Shown here piece after piece: positions 36,119 through 44,814 of a DNA stretch of 64,000 nt (positions within the stretch are counted from its first letter, which is position 1; every line of letters begins with the position of its first letter). The notes below the pieces were generated by a model. That model was not told where the DNA came from, did not search any database, and was given only the letters and a program-made list of their open reading frames with translations. Both the position numbers and the translations under genes were made by a program. Origin of the DNA: Anaerolineae bacterium (GTDB lineage: Bacteria; Chloroflexota; Anaerolineae; Aggregatilineales; Phototrophicaceae); NCBI GenBank assembly GCA_022822305.1, contig JAJEBY010000003.1, positions 558,001 to 622,000 on the forward strand, given 5' to 3'.

Positions 36119-37585
36119 CTACATGCACTCGTCGTGCTCCAGGCCCAGATCGGCCAGCTTGGCGCAGACGAATTCTTCACGCTGCTGCACCGACACGTAG
36201 GTGATGCCTTCGTCATAATAACCGGCGTCAGCGACGATTTCCCTTATGTCGTTATTGGCATCCGCCATCAAGCTCGCCGCATCACCACCGGCGGCGACCT
36301 CCTGCAGCGCGCGACCGATGGCGTTTTCAGCTTCCGGCCACCAGGGCTCCGCCGGGCGTCCGATGCCGACTTTCGCCGCTTCGTAGTTCGCCGTCAGATG
36401 CGGCCACTTCGCGACCAAATCGGGATCGGTCAGCACCGAAATGCGATGTCCAGCGCCCGTCTGATCCGCCAGGATGCGCGAGAATTCGACGCCGTGCGCC
36501 AGCTGCAGATAATCCCAAGCCAGCCACTTGCGCTCTTCGGGGATGTGGGCGTTGATCATATACGCGGGCCCCGCCGAAAGCAGCGCCGATTGAATCTCGC
36601 CCGTCTCCGGATTGAGCCAGCCCGGGATGGGCGCGAAGCCGGTATTCTCCGCCACCAGCGATGCTTCGCTATCCAGCAGCAGCGGTATCGCCCAGCTCTC
36701 GGTGCCATACATCGCCACCTTGCCCTGCGTGAAGTTCTGCATCACTTCGCCGAATTGGAAGGACTCGCGTCCCGGCGGCTGCAAATTGAGCACATCCTGA
36801 CCGGCGAAGAAGGAGGCCGTGTCGATCGCGGCTTCGGTATCGAAGAGCGGATTGAAATCGGCATCAAAGAAATCGACCCCGCGCGAGAATCCGAAGTGGA
36901 TCATGTAATCGAAGAGGATGTTGTTGGGCGTGCCATAACGGTAGTTGAAGCCGTACAAATCCTCGTCGGGTCGCGTGAAGAAGGCGCCGACTTCCGCCAG
37001 CTCTCCCCAGGTCTGCGGCACAGCCAGATCGCGCCCGTACGCTTCCATGAAAGCGGCTTGCTCATCGGGATCATTGAACAGGTCGGTGCGATAGGCGAAC
37101 ATGCCGACAGCGACCAAGGTGGGTATGCCGACCCATTTCTCTTTGGCCATGGCTACGGTGCCGAAGGCGCGCGTCGTGAAATCTTCCGGATGCGAATCGC
37201 CCGGCGCCGCCAGATAGAAGCGGTCCAGCTCTTCCAGGCAGCCCAGCGCCGCCAATGCGCCCGCCCAGCCGTCTTCGACGAACATGATGTCGAAGTCGTC
37301 GCCGCCGGCCGCGCAGGTGGTTTGAATGCGCGGCAGCACATCGCTATGGGCCGCGTTCTCATAAATCAGCGTGACCCCCGATGCCTCTTCGTACAAGGGA
37401 TCAACGATCTGATGCTGATACGCCAGGATGGGCACGACCTCAGTATTGAGGATGCGCAGCTCCTGGCCCTCGAATGGGCGCGCGCCCGTGGCCGGATCGG
37501 TCAGCTGGACGTCCTGGGCGCCTACCAGCGGCAGGCACAAGGCCGCCGCCAGCATGACCAGTAACAGGGTTTTGAAGCGCTTCAT
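36119..37585 (-). CDS. Sugar ABC transporter substrate-binding protein
   Basis: Family 1 extracellular solute-binding protein, 488 residues, with a signal peptide (about 1-23, ending PLVGAQ). Family features are ELRILNTE near the N-terminus, the YEEASGVTLIYENAAHSDVLPRI helix and strand, the FDIMFVED metal-free hinge segment and the LVAVGMFAYRTDLFND motif (variant of the Y-N-x-x-L-F block). The C-terminus repeats the IREIVADAG...YYDEG pattern. Ligand probably a sugar or sugar-acid derivative. It lies 77 nt after the IclR gene in the same direction, so expression of the whole cluster may be under IclR control. Confidence 0.88.
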   Translation of the reverse strand: MKRFKTLLLVMLAAALCLPLVGAQDVQLTDPATGARPFEGQELRILNTEVVPILAYQHQIVDPLYEEASGVTLIYENAAHSDVLPRIQTTCAAGGDDFDIMFVEDGWAGALAALGCLEELDRFYLAAPGDSHPEDFTTRAFGTVAMAKEKWVGIPTLVAVGMFAYRTDLFNDPDEQAAFMEAYGRDLAVPQTWGELAEVGAFFTRPDEDLYGFNYRYGTPNNILFDYMIHFGFSRGVDFFDADFNPLFDTEAAIDTASFFAGQDVLNLQPPGRESFQFGEVMQNFTQGKVAMYGTESWAIPLLLDSEASLVAENTGFAPIPGWLNPETGEIQSALLSAGPAYMINAHIPEERKWLAWDYLQLAHGVEFSRILADQTGAGHRISVLTDPDLVAKWPHLTANYEAAKVGIGRPAEPWWPEAENAIGRALQEVAAGGDAASLMADANNDIREIVADAGYYDEGITYVSVQQREEFVCAKLADLGLEHDECM

Positions 37586-37662
37586 TTTTCAAACTCCTCA
37601 TCATTAATGCAATCTTCGCTTGCGATACGAACGTTGCTCAGCTCTCGATAGGGACTGCCTTT

Positions 37663-38478
37663 CTACTCTTCATGGCTCATGTGCGGTTGATCGGACCAGG
37701 CGCTTTCCGCCTCCGGCGCTCCCAGCGAAACCGAAAAATCGCGGCTCAAATCGCGCAGATAGACGCCAAAGTCGTGCACCCGCGCCAAACTCAATCGTGT
37801 TGACGGACCGGAGATGCCCATGGCGGCGATGATCTGATCGCGATGATCGCGCACCGGCGCCGCCACGCAGCGCACGCCATCGAAGGTCTCCTCATCGTCG
37901 ATCGCGTAGCCGCGGTCATGCGTGAGCCGCAGCTCGGCGCGCATCGCCCCGGCCTCGGTCAGCGTCTTGCGCGTCAAAGCCTGCCACTCGACCAGCTCAT
38001 AAAGGCGCGTCTGCTCGGCCGGCAGCAAATGGGACCAGATTGCCTTGCCCACCGCCGAGACATGGATCGGCCTGCGCACACCCAGCATCGGCGCCACCGT
38101 GATGGCCTCGTCGCTGGGCAAATGGCTGACGTATACCACTTCGGCATCTTGCAGGACGGCCAGCGACGCCGCTTCGCCGGTCTTGGCGCGCAGCCGCTCC
38201 AGATAAGGCGCCGCCAGCGACGGGAAATGCAGCTTGCCGATGATGCCATGCGCGAAACCGAAGACCTTGCGCACGTTGATGACATACTGATCATCGAGGG
38301 GATCCCGTAGCACGAAGCCGTGCGCCGCCAGGGTATTGAGGATGCGATAGGCGGTCGTGCGATCGACATCGAGCGCCTTGGCCAGGCTCTGCGGCGTCGC
38401 TGAATGCTCGAGCACCAACTCCAGCGCGGTCAGACCACGCGAGAGCGATTTGATAACGTTGCCCTGAATCTCATTCAT
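37663..38478 (-). CDS. IclR-family transcriptional regulator
   Basis: Regulator of 271 residues: N-terminal winged helix-turn-helix (about 10-60, with SLAKALDVDRTTAYRILNTLAAHGFV as recognition region) and a C-terminal IclR effector domain (about 75-255, with the HVSAVGKAIWSHL and DDEETFDGVRCVAAPVRDH hallmarks). IclR proteins sense small carboxylic acids or sugars. The ATG at 38478 is chosen because upstream codons of the longer frame are rich in rare residues and not part of the domain. Being first in the leftward cluster, it likely controls the transporter and catabolic genes. A palindrome lies 35 nt upstream of its start. Confidence 0.92.
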   Translation of the reverse strand: MNEIQGNVIKSLSRGLTALELVLEHSATPQSLAKALDVDRTTAYRILNTLAAHGFVLRDPLDDQYVINVRKVFGFAHGIIGKLHFPSLAAPYLERLRAKTGEAASLAVLQDAEVVYVSHLPSDEAITVAPMLGVRRPIHVSAVGKAIWSHLLPAEQTRLYELVEWQALTRKTLTEAGAMRAELRLTHDRGYAIDDEETFDGVRCVAAPVRDHRDQIIAAMGISGPSTRLSLARVHDFGVYLRDLSRDFSVSLGAPEAESAWSDQPHMSHEE

Positions 38479-38512
38479 CAGTCGAATAATTCTATTCTGC
38501 TGTGAGCATTTC

Positions 38513-38525
38513 GCACAGGCTGTGC
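38513..38525. promoter_or_regulatory. Candidate IclR operator palindrome
   Basis: GCACAGGCTGTGC is a perfect 6-bp inverted repeat around one central G, lying 35-47 nt upstream of the iclR-type start. Its position suits autoregulation and control of the operon. Binding is inferred only from location and symmetry. Confidence 0.45.
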
Positions 38526-38581
38526 ATAATGCGCACTCAACTGACATCTTATCCACTTTCGACGCGCTTGTCAACAAATGC

Positions 38582-38617
38582 GAAAAAACGAAAAAAGGGC
38601 GAGCCGGTGGCTCGCCC
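38582..38617 (-). terminator. Rho-independent terminator after the tail-like gene
   Basis: Read on the minus strand, a 9-bp perfect stem (38609-38617 with 38597-38605, loop 3 nt) is followed by TTTTTTCGTTTTTT. It separates the prophage-remnant transcripts from the IclR cluster. Confidence 0.8.
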
Positions 38618-38687
38618 TGGCGGCGCCTGCGCGACATCAGCAGAACCAGGCAAGTAATGAGAAGCTTGGAACCGCCGATTTTCTACT

Positions 38688-38718
38688 CCATCCCCGAATC
38701 ATCGGGGAAGGGTGACTC
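38688..38718. repeat. CCATCCCC/GGGGAAGGG stem-loop module
   Basis: CCATCCCCGAATCATCGGGG followed by AAGGGTGACTCGAGG, a member of the same modular family as 31811 and 33934. The gap 38479-38882 otherwise holds the IclR operator, the terminator and no gene I can support. Confidence 0.55.
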
Positions 38719-38882
38719 GAGGCTGAAGTTGGGATGTTCCGCAGAAGTTGCAAGACTCACTTGGAACTTCTTCTGTGTATCTGCTCATTTAATTTCCTTG
38801 CTCATGCAAGGAGCGAGTTTGTTATTTGGTGCGAGCGCGGCCGTCCTTTTCGCTGCCGCCGGGCGGCTGTGGTGAATCATCC

Positions 38883-40409
38883 CTAATATGGCGTGATCAC
38901 TTCATCTGCGGCATCGATGCGGCTGTGATTGACCGTGACGAATGGCGTCAGATCTGCCGGCTCAAGCGTGAAGGCTAGCGTGTGCGTCGCCCCGCCATCG
39001 CGAACATGATGCGCTTCGCCCACGATGAAGTAGTCGCGGTCGCGGTGGCCGGTCTGCGCCTCGCTGATGCGGATGCGATCGAAAAGCTCAAGCGCCAGCG
39101 CGGCGGGACGATGTTCGCGCGCGACCAGGCGCAGCTCACTGATGATGCCGGCCGGATGCTTGCGTCGCTGCAGCTCGTAACTGGCGAAGGCCGCCGCCGT
39201 TTCAAAATCGGAGAGCGCCGGCAAATCAAGCGCAAGCTGCTGCAAGCCATGCAGGTGTATGCCCGGTTTGTCTTCCAGCAAGATTTCCAGCGGATCGCGG
39301 CGGTAGAGCGGCAAACCCAGGATTTCGAGCGCGGTCAAGTAGACATCGCGCGCGTTGCGATTGCTCAAGCGCAGCTGCAGCGAGGTGAAGCCAAGTTCCA
39401 CGACCTCGGCCGCGACAGCTGCGGTGACAGGCGGTCCGCCGCCATCGGCCCGCCGATGAAACGCCGCCTGCAGCGCCTCCAATTCCAGCAGACCGAGCGG
39501 CTCTCCCCGTTCATCCAGCAGCGGCAGATTCAGCATCAGCTGCGTCTCCGGCGCGATGCGCAGCGAGCCGCTCAACTGCCAGAGTGTGCTGCGGCGCTGG
39601 CCGATCTTTCGCGGTGTCATCTTCAGCTGCAGGCGATTGACCCGCGAGGCGCCATAACGATAGGCGATGCCATTCATGCGGTCAGTGAAGCGCGCCGCCA
39701 GCGTCTTGGTCACCAGCGTATGATGTCGATTGAGAAAGACAGCCTCCCCGTCGCGATCGATATAGAAGCGCCCGCGCTCGCTCGCCGCCAGCTCGCCGAT
39801 CGCCCGCCGAATCGAGGTATCTTCCCGCCACCAGTCGCCGACAAAAGCGAAGCGCGTCTTGCCCGGCGCCAGCCGTCGGCTCAGATTCTGCGCTGGAAAG
39901 ACGCTCACGCTATCGATGAGGTTGTAGCCGGGCAGGTCGATCAAGCAGAAGCCGCCGATGACGGCGCGGCGCACGATGGCGGCATCGAGCAAGGCGGCTA
40001 TCGCGGCATCAGCGGTCACATCGGCCAGCGGCGCCAGCCTCACGCTGTTGGCTTCGAGCCAAGGCTGCACATCATGCAGATGCATGATCGCGCGCCGCTC
40101 GCCATAGTCGCCGCCGTCGACATCTATATAACTGAGGAAGCCGACAAAATGCGTACGCGTTGCGCCGCCGTCTCGGCTTCGGATGCGCAGGCGCGTGCCG
40201 ATTTCCAGCGGCTGCCGTTCCGGCGAAAAAGCGCCGTCGCGATTGAGCAAAGTGATCTCGGCCCGTCCGATATCGGCGATGCTGTCGTAGGCCTCGCCCA
40301 TGCCCAAGCGCCAGCGCAGCTCCAAAACGCGCTTGGTGAGGACTTCGGTCAATTCCTGAAAGTTGCCGTCGTGATCGCGGTCAATCTCGATGCGATATTC
40401 GATGCCCAT
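38883..40409 (-). CDS. Phage tail/baseplate-like protein
   Basis: A 508-residue protein not assigned to a named family with certainty. The N-terminal half (about 1-130) is a beta-rich module (RIEIDRDHDGNFQELTEVL..., RLRIRSRDGGATRTHFVGFLSYID) resembling phage tail hub or baseplate domains that start with a coordinate strand and a G-x-L-x-x-I-D turn. The centre (DVTADAAIAALLDAA, RAIGELAASERGRFYIDRDGEAVF) also fits tail hub proteins. It begins 3 nt after the stop of the upstream 152-residue gene, so the two are coupled, and it is followed by a terminator. Assignment rests mostly on the neighbourhood and general pattern. Confidence 0.55.
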   Translation of the reverse strand: MGIEYRIEIDRDHDGNFQELTEVLTKRVLELRWRLGMGEAYDSIADIGRAEITLLNRDGAFSPERQPLEIGTRLRIRSRDGGATRTHFVGFLSYIDVDGGDYGERRAIMHLHDVQPWLEANSVRLAPLADVTADAAIAALLDAAIVRRAVIGGFCLIDLPGYNLIDSVSVFPAQNLSRRLAPGKTRFAFVGDWWREDTSIRRAIGELAASERGRFYIDRDGEAVFLNRHHTLVTKTLAARFTDRMNGIAYRYGASRVNRLQLKMTPRKIGQRRSTLWQLSGSLRIAPETQLMLNLPLLDERGEPLGLLELEALQAAFHRRADGGGPPVTAAVAAEVVELGFTSLQLRLSNRNARDVYLTALEILGLPLYRRDPLEILLEDKPGIHLHGLQQLALDLPALSDFETAAAFASYELQRRKHPAGIISELRLVAREHRPAALALELFDRIRISEAQTGHRDRDYFIVGEAHHVRDGGATHTLAFTLEPADLTPFVTVNHSRIDAADEVITPY

Positions 40410-40412
40410 GCC

Positions 40413-40871
40413 CTAGATCTCCATCAGCCAGGTATGGCGGAAGGCGCAGCCATAATACGAATTTGCGTCGAAGGGAAAGATGCCCGGCTCGACGCCGACG
40501 CGCGCCGGCGTCAGCAGGCATTCGCCCAGGGTCAAATCGCGAGCCAGCGCCTCCAGGTAGCCGTCGATCAGATCGACCAGCTGCGGCAGATGACTGCGCA
40601 AGCCCAGCCCACGCTCGACCGGCGCCGCCAGCAGCAGATGCGTCAGCGAATAGTAGGCGGTCTTGGCGCTGCCGCTGAAGGTGATGGTCTGGAGGCTCTC
40701 TTTGCGCTGATGGAAGAGGCGCTCCTTCTCCAGCTCCAGCGGCAGCACCAGCAGCGCCGGCAGATGCGCGGGAACCAGCGTCTGAGGCAATTCGTCGATA
40801 TCGTAGTTGTTGCGGATGCCGCTGATCCGCAAGATCGACAGGTTGGTCAAGGCGGCGCGGAATGACGCCAT
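40413..40871 (-). CDS. Phage tail-associated-like protein
   Basis: A 152-residue protein, MASFRAALTNLSILRISGIR..., with ATG preceded by GGAGCC. It has a helical segment with LPALLVLPLELE, a GSAKTAYYSLTHLLL strand-helix and a C-terminal FPFDANSYYGCAFRHTWLMEI. The last reads like the end of small phage tail-completion proteins. No specific family is recognised. It is directly upstream of the tail/baseplate-like gene. An inverted-repeat element separates it from the TipAS gene. Confidence 0.45.
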   Translation of the reverse strand: MASFRAALTNLSILRISGIRNNYDIDELPQTLVPAHLPALLVLPLELEKERLFHQRKESLQTITFSGSAKTAYYSLTHLLLAAPVERGLGLRSHLPQLVDLIDGYLEALARDLTLGECLLTPARVGVEPGIFPFDANSYYGCAFRHTWLMEI

Positions 40872-40986
40872 GAGTGGCTCCTTTACTCTGTTTTTTCGAT
40901 TGCTGAATAGCGGGTGTTGAAACTACGGAAATGGAATCAGGCAATGGTTTCAATTCGACGGCTTACAGCTCGGCGTGGCAGCCGGC

Positions 40987-41200
40987 TGTAGGGCTTGTCC
41001 GGTACTAGACGCCTGACGCGATTTGTTTTACCCCATCCCCCGGCCCCTTCCCCAGCGAGCTAGGGAAGGGGAGCTAACCTTGGCGGATTCCACAGAATTC
41101 TGATGCGTTTTGCAAGGATTAACACTGCGTATTGTCGTTAAATTGCTGTTTTCCAGGTAGTGTTGCGTATGTTTCGCAGTAGCAGACAACCCTTACAGGG
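40987..41200. mobile_element. Non-coding inverted-repeat element, copy C (about 214 bp)
   Basis: Second full copy of the element at 17303-17517: same length, the same ends (left TGTAGGGCTTGTCCGGTACT; right, minus strand, CTGTAAGGGTTGTCTGCTACT) and the same inner landmarks (stem-loop, GGCGGATTCCACAGAATTCT, TTTTCCAGGT, GTTTCGCAGTAGC). The two differ at scattered positions, so it is not a very recent copy. It sits in the 373-bp gap 40872-41244, which holds no gene. Confidence 0.65.
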
Positions 41201-41244
41201 TAATCGATTATTCTGGGGCTTGGTTGAATCGTCAGCGGATAGGG

Positions 41245-41733
41245 TCAATCCAGCGAGAGGTTGCTGCGGCGGCGCGCCAGTTCTTCGTCTTCGGCGATCA
41301 TGCGCTCAAGCTCCACCGTCTCCAGCTCATCGACATAATGCTCGATTACCGTTTCGAGATACGCCGGCAACTCGGCGTGGATGTTTTGGAAATTGGCCAT
41401 GAATCGGGGATCGGTATTGTACATCTGTCCCAAGCCGCGCAGCATATCGAGGCTGGGTTCATAGAAATGCCGCAGATGGTCGCGCCAGCGATCGAGGATG
41501 GCGTCGACTTCGCTGTCACCGGCGCGCGCCCCGGCGTCCAGCGCCTCGGCCAGATCGCGGTAAATCTGATCGCCCTCGGCGATGATGGCGTCTTGCTCGG
41601 CTTTGCTATAGCCTTGCCAGCGCGCGATCGATTCGTTGACCGTGCCCGGCCCAAATTGCAGGCGGGCTTCGCGTTCATATTCGCGCTGCTGTTCGTCGCT
41701 ATGCGGCTGCAATCCGCGTTTGTTCTCGCTCAT
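41245..41733 (-). CDS. Stand-alone TipAS antibiotic-recognition domain protein
   Basis: A 162-residue protein matching the TipAS fold (globin-like drug-sensing domain of the thiopeptide-induced regulator TipA) over nearly its full length. The key block is WRDHLRHFYEPSLDMLRGLGQMYNTDPRFMANF (about 83-115), preceded by the SKAEQDAIIAEGDQIYRDLAEAL helix. The MerR-type DNA-binding domain of TipA is absent, so this is a binding-only form, as seen in some drug-sequestering proteins. It is followed upstream (by transcription) by an MFS exporter gene, which fits a drug-resistance pair. Drug class is unknown. Confidence 0.78.
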   Translation of the reverse strand: MSENKRGLQPHSDEQQREYEREARLQFGPGTVNESIARWQGYSKAEQDAIIAEGDQIYRDLAEALDAGARAGDSEVDAILDRWRDHLRHFYEPSLDMLRGLGQMYNTDPRFMANFQNIHAELPAYLETVIEHYVDELETVELERMIAEDEELARRRSNLSLD

Positions 41734-41806
41734 GATGACGTTCGCGTCCCGTCGTGAGGGATAATCTTAGGCGACGGCGGTCGATTGTGAAAGGCGCGAT
41801 CGACAT

Positions 41807-43120
41807 TCAAGCGCGCTCCGGTTTCAATTCGTCAGCATTATTGTAGCGGCGAATGGATGGATAGCGCCAGGCCACCCAGGCGGTCAGCAGCACGGTCGCC
41901 AGCCCGCCGCTGAAGATGGCGAAGGGCGCGCCGAATGCCGCCGCCACCAAGCCCGCCTCCATTTCGCCCAGTTGTGGACCGCCCATGAAAAACAGCATAT
42001 TGACCGAGACCATGCGTCCGCGCAATTCATCCGGCGTCATCAACTGACGGATGGCGCCGCGAATGATGGCGGAAACGGTGTCGGCGCCGCCGGTCAAGGC
42101 GAACATGACATAAGACAGCGCGAAACTCAGCGAGATGCCGAAGACAGCCGTCGCCAGCCCATAAATGGCCACGCTGAACAAGAGGATGACGCCCTGCTTT
42201 TTCAGCTCATCGCGCAGCGACAGGAACAAGCCGGCCAGCAGCGCGCCGATGGGCTGCGCCGTCGCCAGAATGCCATAGCCGACGGCGCCGACGCCCAGGA
42301 TCTGATCGGCGACGATGGGCAGCATGGTGCGGGCCGAGGCGAAGAGCGTGGCGAAGAAATCCAGCAGCATCGTGCCCATGACGATGCGCGACGACACGGT
42401 GTAGCGAATGCCGTCAATCAGCGCGCGGATTCCGATGCCGCCGGCGGTTTTCAGCTGGCCCCGATGCCTGATCAAGCCGACGGCGAGGATCGCTGCGAAG
42501 AAGCTGACGGTATTGATGCTGTAAACCAAGCCGACATTGAATTGCGCCACCAGCAGGCCAGCGACGGCGGGACCGATGATTCTTGCCAGTTGCATGATCA
42601 GCTGGCTCAGGCTGATGGCGTTGCTCAGATGGCGGGGCGCGACCAGATTGGCCACGATGGATTGCTGCGCCGGATAATCCAAGGCAACCCCCGCGGCGCT
42701 CAAAGCCGTCAACAGATAGATCGCGCCAATATTGATATTCCCCGACAGGGTCAGCAGCGCGAGCGCCAGCGCCACAATGGCCGATACGATACGCGTCCAC
42801 AGCATCAGCAGGCGGCGATCCAGCGCATCGGCCAGCAGACCGCCGAGCAGCGCGAAAATGATGATGGGCACAAAACGCGCCAATCCCAGCAAGCCCAGAC
42901 CAAAAGCTTCCGAACCCAGCGTAATCTCGCTGCCGAGCAGATTGATGACCACATTCTGGCCGCGCAACAGCTCGAAGACATGCCAGTTGACCGCGAAGTT
43001 TTGCATTTGGGAGCCGGTGGTGGAGACGGTCTCGCCGATCCACAGGAATCGAAAATCTCGATAGCCAAAGGCGGCCAGACGCTTGGGCGGGGTCGTGGAG
43101 CTGTCGCGAGGTTCTGACAT
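41807..43120 (-). CDS. MFS transporter, probable drug exporter
   Basis: Major facilitator protein of 437 residues with about 12 membrane helices. The opening FGYRDFRFLWIGETVSTTGSQMQNFAVNWHVF and the loop GGLLADALDRRLLMLWTRIVSA (motif A, G-x-L-A-D-x-x-D-R-R) match the EntS/MefA branch of exporters. The start at 43120 (MSEPRDS) is preferred; an ATG at 43138 is possible. It is encoded 73 nt upstream of the TipAS gene on the same strand. Together they may form a small resistance module inserted into the prophage remnant. Confidence 0.87.
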   Translation of the reverse strand: MSEPRDSSTTPPKRLAAFGYRDFRFLWIGETVSTTGSQMQNFAVNWHVFELLRGQNVVINLLGSEITLGSEAFGLGLLGLARFVPIIIFALLGGLLADALDRRLLMLWTRIVSAIVALALALLTLSGNINIGAIYLLTALSAAGVALDYPAQQSIVANLVAPRHLSNAISLSQLIMQLARIIGPAVAGLLVAQFNVGLVYSINTVSFFAAILAVGLIRHRGQLKTAGGIGIRALIDGIRYTVSSRIVMGTMLLDFFATLFASARTMLPIVADQILGVGAVGYGILATAQPIGALLAGLFLSLRDELKKQGVILLFSVAIYGLATAVFGISLSFALSYVMFALTGGADTVSAIIRGAIRQLMTPDELRGRMVSVNMLFFMGGPQLGEMEAGLVAAAFGAPFAIFSGGLATVLLTAWVAWRYPSIRRYNNADELKPERA

Positions 43121-43218
43121 GGCGCTAACATAACGCAAAGGCCATGCGGAAACCAGATTCGACCGATCGCTGCAATCAACAGTTTCACCATACCGATTTC
43201 AAGTTAGCCGGCGTCCAC

Positions 43219-44004
43219 TCATGCGGTCAGACGGCGCAGTCCGCGCAGCACGGGCGAAGCGTCTTCCTCCAATGGACCGACTGAATTGACCAGCAAAGCC
43301 GCGTATCGCAGGCACAGATCACGGATGGCGGGCACGGCGGAAAAGGTCTTGATACCGGCGCCACCTGCATGATTCGCCGGCTCGCTGCCCTGTACGCCGC
43401 GCAGTACCGTCAGCAGATTGTTGGTCTCGTCGATCGCCGTCAGGCGCAGGTATTCGTCATCAATGCGCAAGAGCTGACCCACCTGAAAACGCGGCGCTCC
43501 CGCTGCGTCATCGATTCCGTCCGCATCATCCACGCTGATGGATGTGGCCCGGGCGCTCAAGGGGTTGTCGCGGACGCTATCGCCGATGTCACTCCAGGCT
43601 TGGGTCCAGCGATCGTGCCAACCCCAGACGCCGGTAAGCGTGAGCGCAGCATCCGTCCCGCCGCTGAAGCCAGCCGCTCCATCAGTCGCGATCAACAGAC
43701 TGGCCGGCAGATCGGGATGGTCAGGCACGCGACGGACGTCATCGAGCGTGATTGAGCTGCCATCGCCGCGGCGGATGGCCTGCAGCTGCAGCAGATCATC
43801 GGGCAGGATCAGCTCCCTGGGCGTTTTCACATCGACGGTCACTTTCCGGCTCTCGAGATACGGACAGTATCGGCGCTGCGTCAGCGTCTCGATCAGATGG
43901 CTGGCTTTCTGGAGAACCTGCCGCAAATTGGCGGCGGTCGCCGCGTCGATGTCTCGCAAGCCGAGATGCCGCTGCAATTCGTACAGAGTCGCGATGGTAT
44001 ACAT
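43219..44004 (-). CDS. Phage head-tail connector-like protein with a GSxxAxH beta-domain
   Basis: A 261-residue protein. The N-terminal helical part (TLYELQRHLGLRDIDAATAANLRQVLQKASHLIETLTQRRYCPY) looks like head-tail connector or adaptor proteins (gp6-like). A later beta-domain (FQVGQLLRIDDEYLRLTAI, then LTVLRGVQGSEPANHAGGAGI, about 185-230) is a module known from phage proteins. The ATG at 44004 has AGGAAAG upstream; earlier starts lack domain sequence. The same beta-domain pattern, split in two, occurs in the loop of the PstC protein. Divergent from the small gene at 44095. Confidence 0.6.
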   Translation of the reverse strand: MYTIATLYELQRHLGLRDIDAATAANLRQVLQKASHLIETLTQRRYCPYLESRKVTVDVKTPRELILPDDLLQLQAIRRGDGSSITLDDVRRVPDHPDLPASLLIATDGAAGFSGGTDAALTLTGVWGWHDRWTQAWSDIGDSVRDNPLSARATSISVDDADGIDDAAGAPRFQVGQLLRIDDEYLRLTAIDETNNLLTVLRGVQGSEPANHAGGAGIKTFSAVPAIRDLCLRYAALLVNSVGPLEEDASPVLRGLRRLTA

Positions 44005-44094
44005 GGGCTTTCCTTTCTGATAATCGATTGAGAAGCAGTTGCCGCCGCGTCCGGTTGTGTTAAGGTGAATATGAAGAGGAGAAGGTCCGATCGG

Positions 44095-44364
44095 GTGAAA
44101 ATCATCGCCATCGCGCCGCAGGAGTTTGACGCGCAGCGGCATCGGTTGCCGGTGGCCGGCGAGCTGCTATTGCCCGGCATTCAAGCACATGTGCGGGCGG
44201 ATGGGGTTGCCTTCGCGCTCAAGCGGGCATTGCTGCCGGCCGGCGCGCACGGGACCGTGATTGAGCTATCGCGGCGCGGCGAGGGCGTCGAGGTGGCGGT
44301 CAACGCGCAGCGTCAGGAGGACGGGGGTTACTTTTTTGACGCGCTGTGGGTGTTGGTGGGGTGA
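44095..44364 (+). CDS. Small protein of unknown function
   Basis: An 89-residue protein from a GTG at 44095, preceded by AGGAGAAGG (about 44074-44084). An ATG at 44071 in frame is an alternative. The sequence (VKIIAIAPQEFDAQRHRLPVAGELLLPGIQAHVR...) is beta-rich with two valine/glutamate strands; I do not recognise it. It reads against the prophage genes and shares a 90-bp divergent gap with the connector gene. Confidence 0.5.
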   Translation: MKIIAIAPQEFDAQRHRLPVAGELLLPGIQAHVRADGVAFALKRALLPAGAHGTVIELSRRGEGVEVAVNAQRQEDGGYFFDALWVLVG

Positions 44365-44448
44365 ATGTAGGCCGAAAGAGAAAGGCGTCCATACGGGAAC
44401 GCGAAATGAGAATTGAAGTATTGGGTTGTTTCGCAATTACACCACGGG

Positions 44449-44784
44449 TTACAAGAATTCTGCCCGAGGAACGCCGGCCTGATGCGCGTGATCAATTTTG
44501 TTGTCCATATAGTCATTCACATTAATTCGTTGCGCAACGTCAAATAACTTCGGCTCAGGCACATCGAGGCCGTCTTCCAGCATGAAATAGATGAACTCCA
44601 CTCTTGCTTCATTAAGGGACTCTACTGCTTCTTCTGCGGTTATGCCGTGGGACGCACAACCCGGCAACTCTGGATTTAGGGCCACGTAAACTGGTTCACC
44701 ATCTGTGGTCTTGTCAAGAAACGACATTATTTGATACGGCCGGCAAGCCAACTTATTGGCCAATTCAAATTTGCGCTTTTGCAT
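44449..44784 (-). CDS. hicB: HicB-like antitoxin domain protein
   Basis: A 111-residue protein with the HicB partial RNase-H-like fold: the strand YVALNPELPGCASHGITAEEA (about 33-53) is the hallmark PELPGC-x-x-x-G-x-T-x-EEA, followed by helix ESLNEARVEFIYFML. No C-terminal ribbon-helix-helix or HTH is visible, so DNA binding is uncertain. It lies 30 nt downstream of the HicA-like gene. HicB neutralises the HicA mRNA interferase by binding. The region is AT-richer than the flanking prophage genes. Confidence 0.78.
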   Translation of the reverse strand: MQKRKFELANKLACRPYQIMSFLDKTTDGEPVYVALNPELPGCASHGITAEEAVESLNEARVEFIYFMLEDGLDVPEPKLFDVAQRINVNDYMDNKIDHAHQAGVPRAEFL

Positions 44785-44814
44785 TTTCTCGATCCTTTCG
44801 CTACTCCTTTTCTA

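Noticed and set aside
36110..37564. 484-codon frame antisense to the sugar binding protein
   Set aside because: His/Arg-rich shadow of the real gene with no signal peptide or domain.
38982..40865. 627-codon frame antisense to the tail-like genes
   Set aside because: Low-complexity Arg/Gln/Ala composition; the opposite frames have coupled starts and a terminator.
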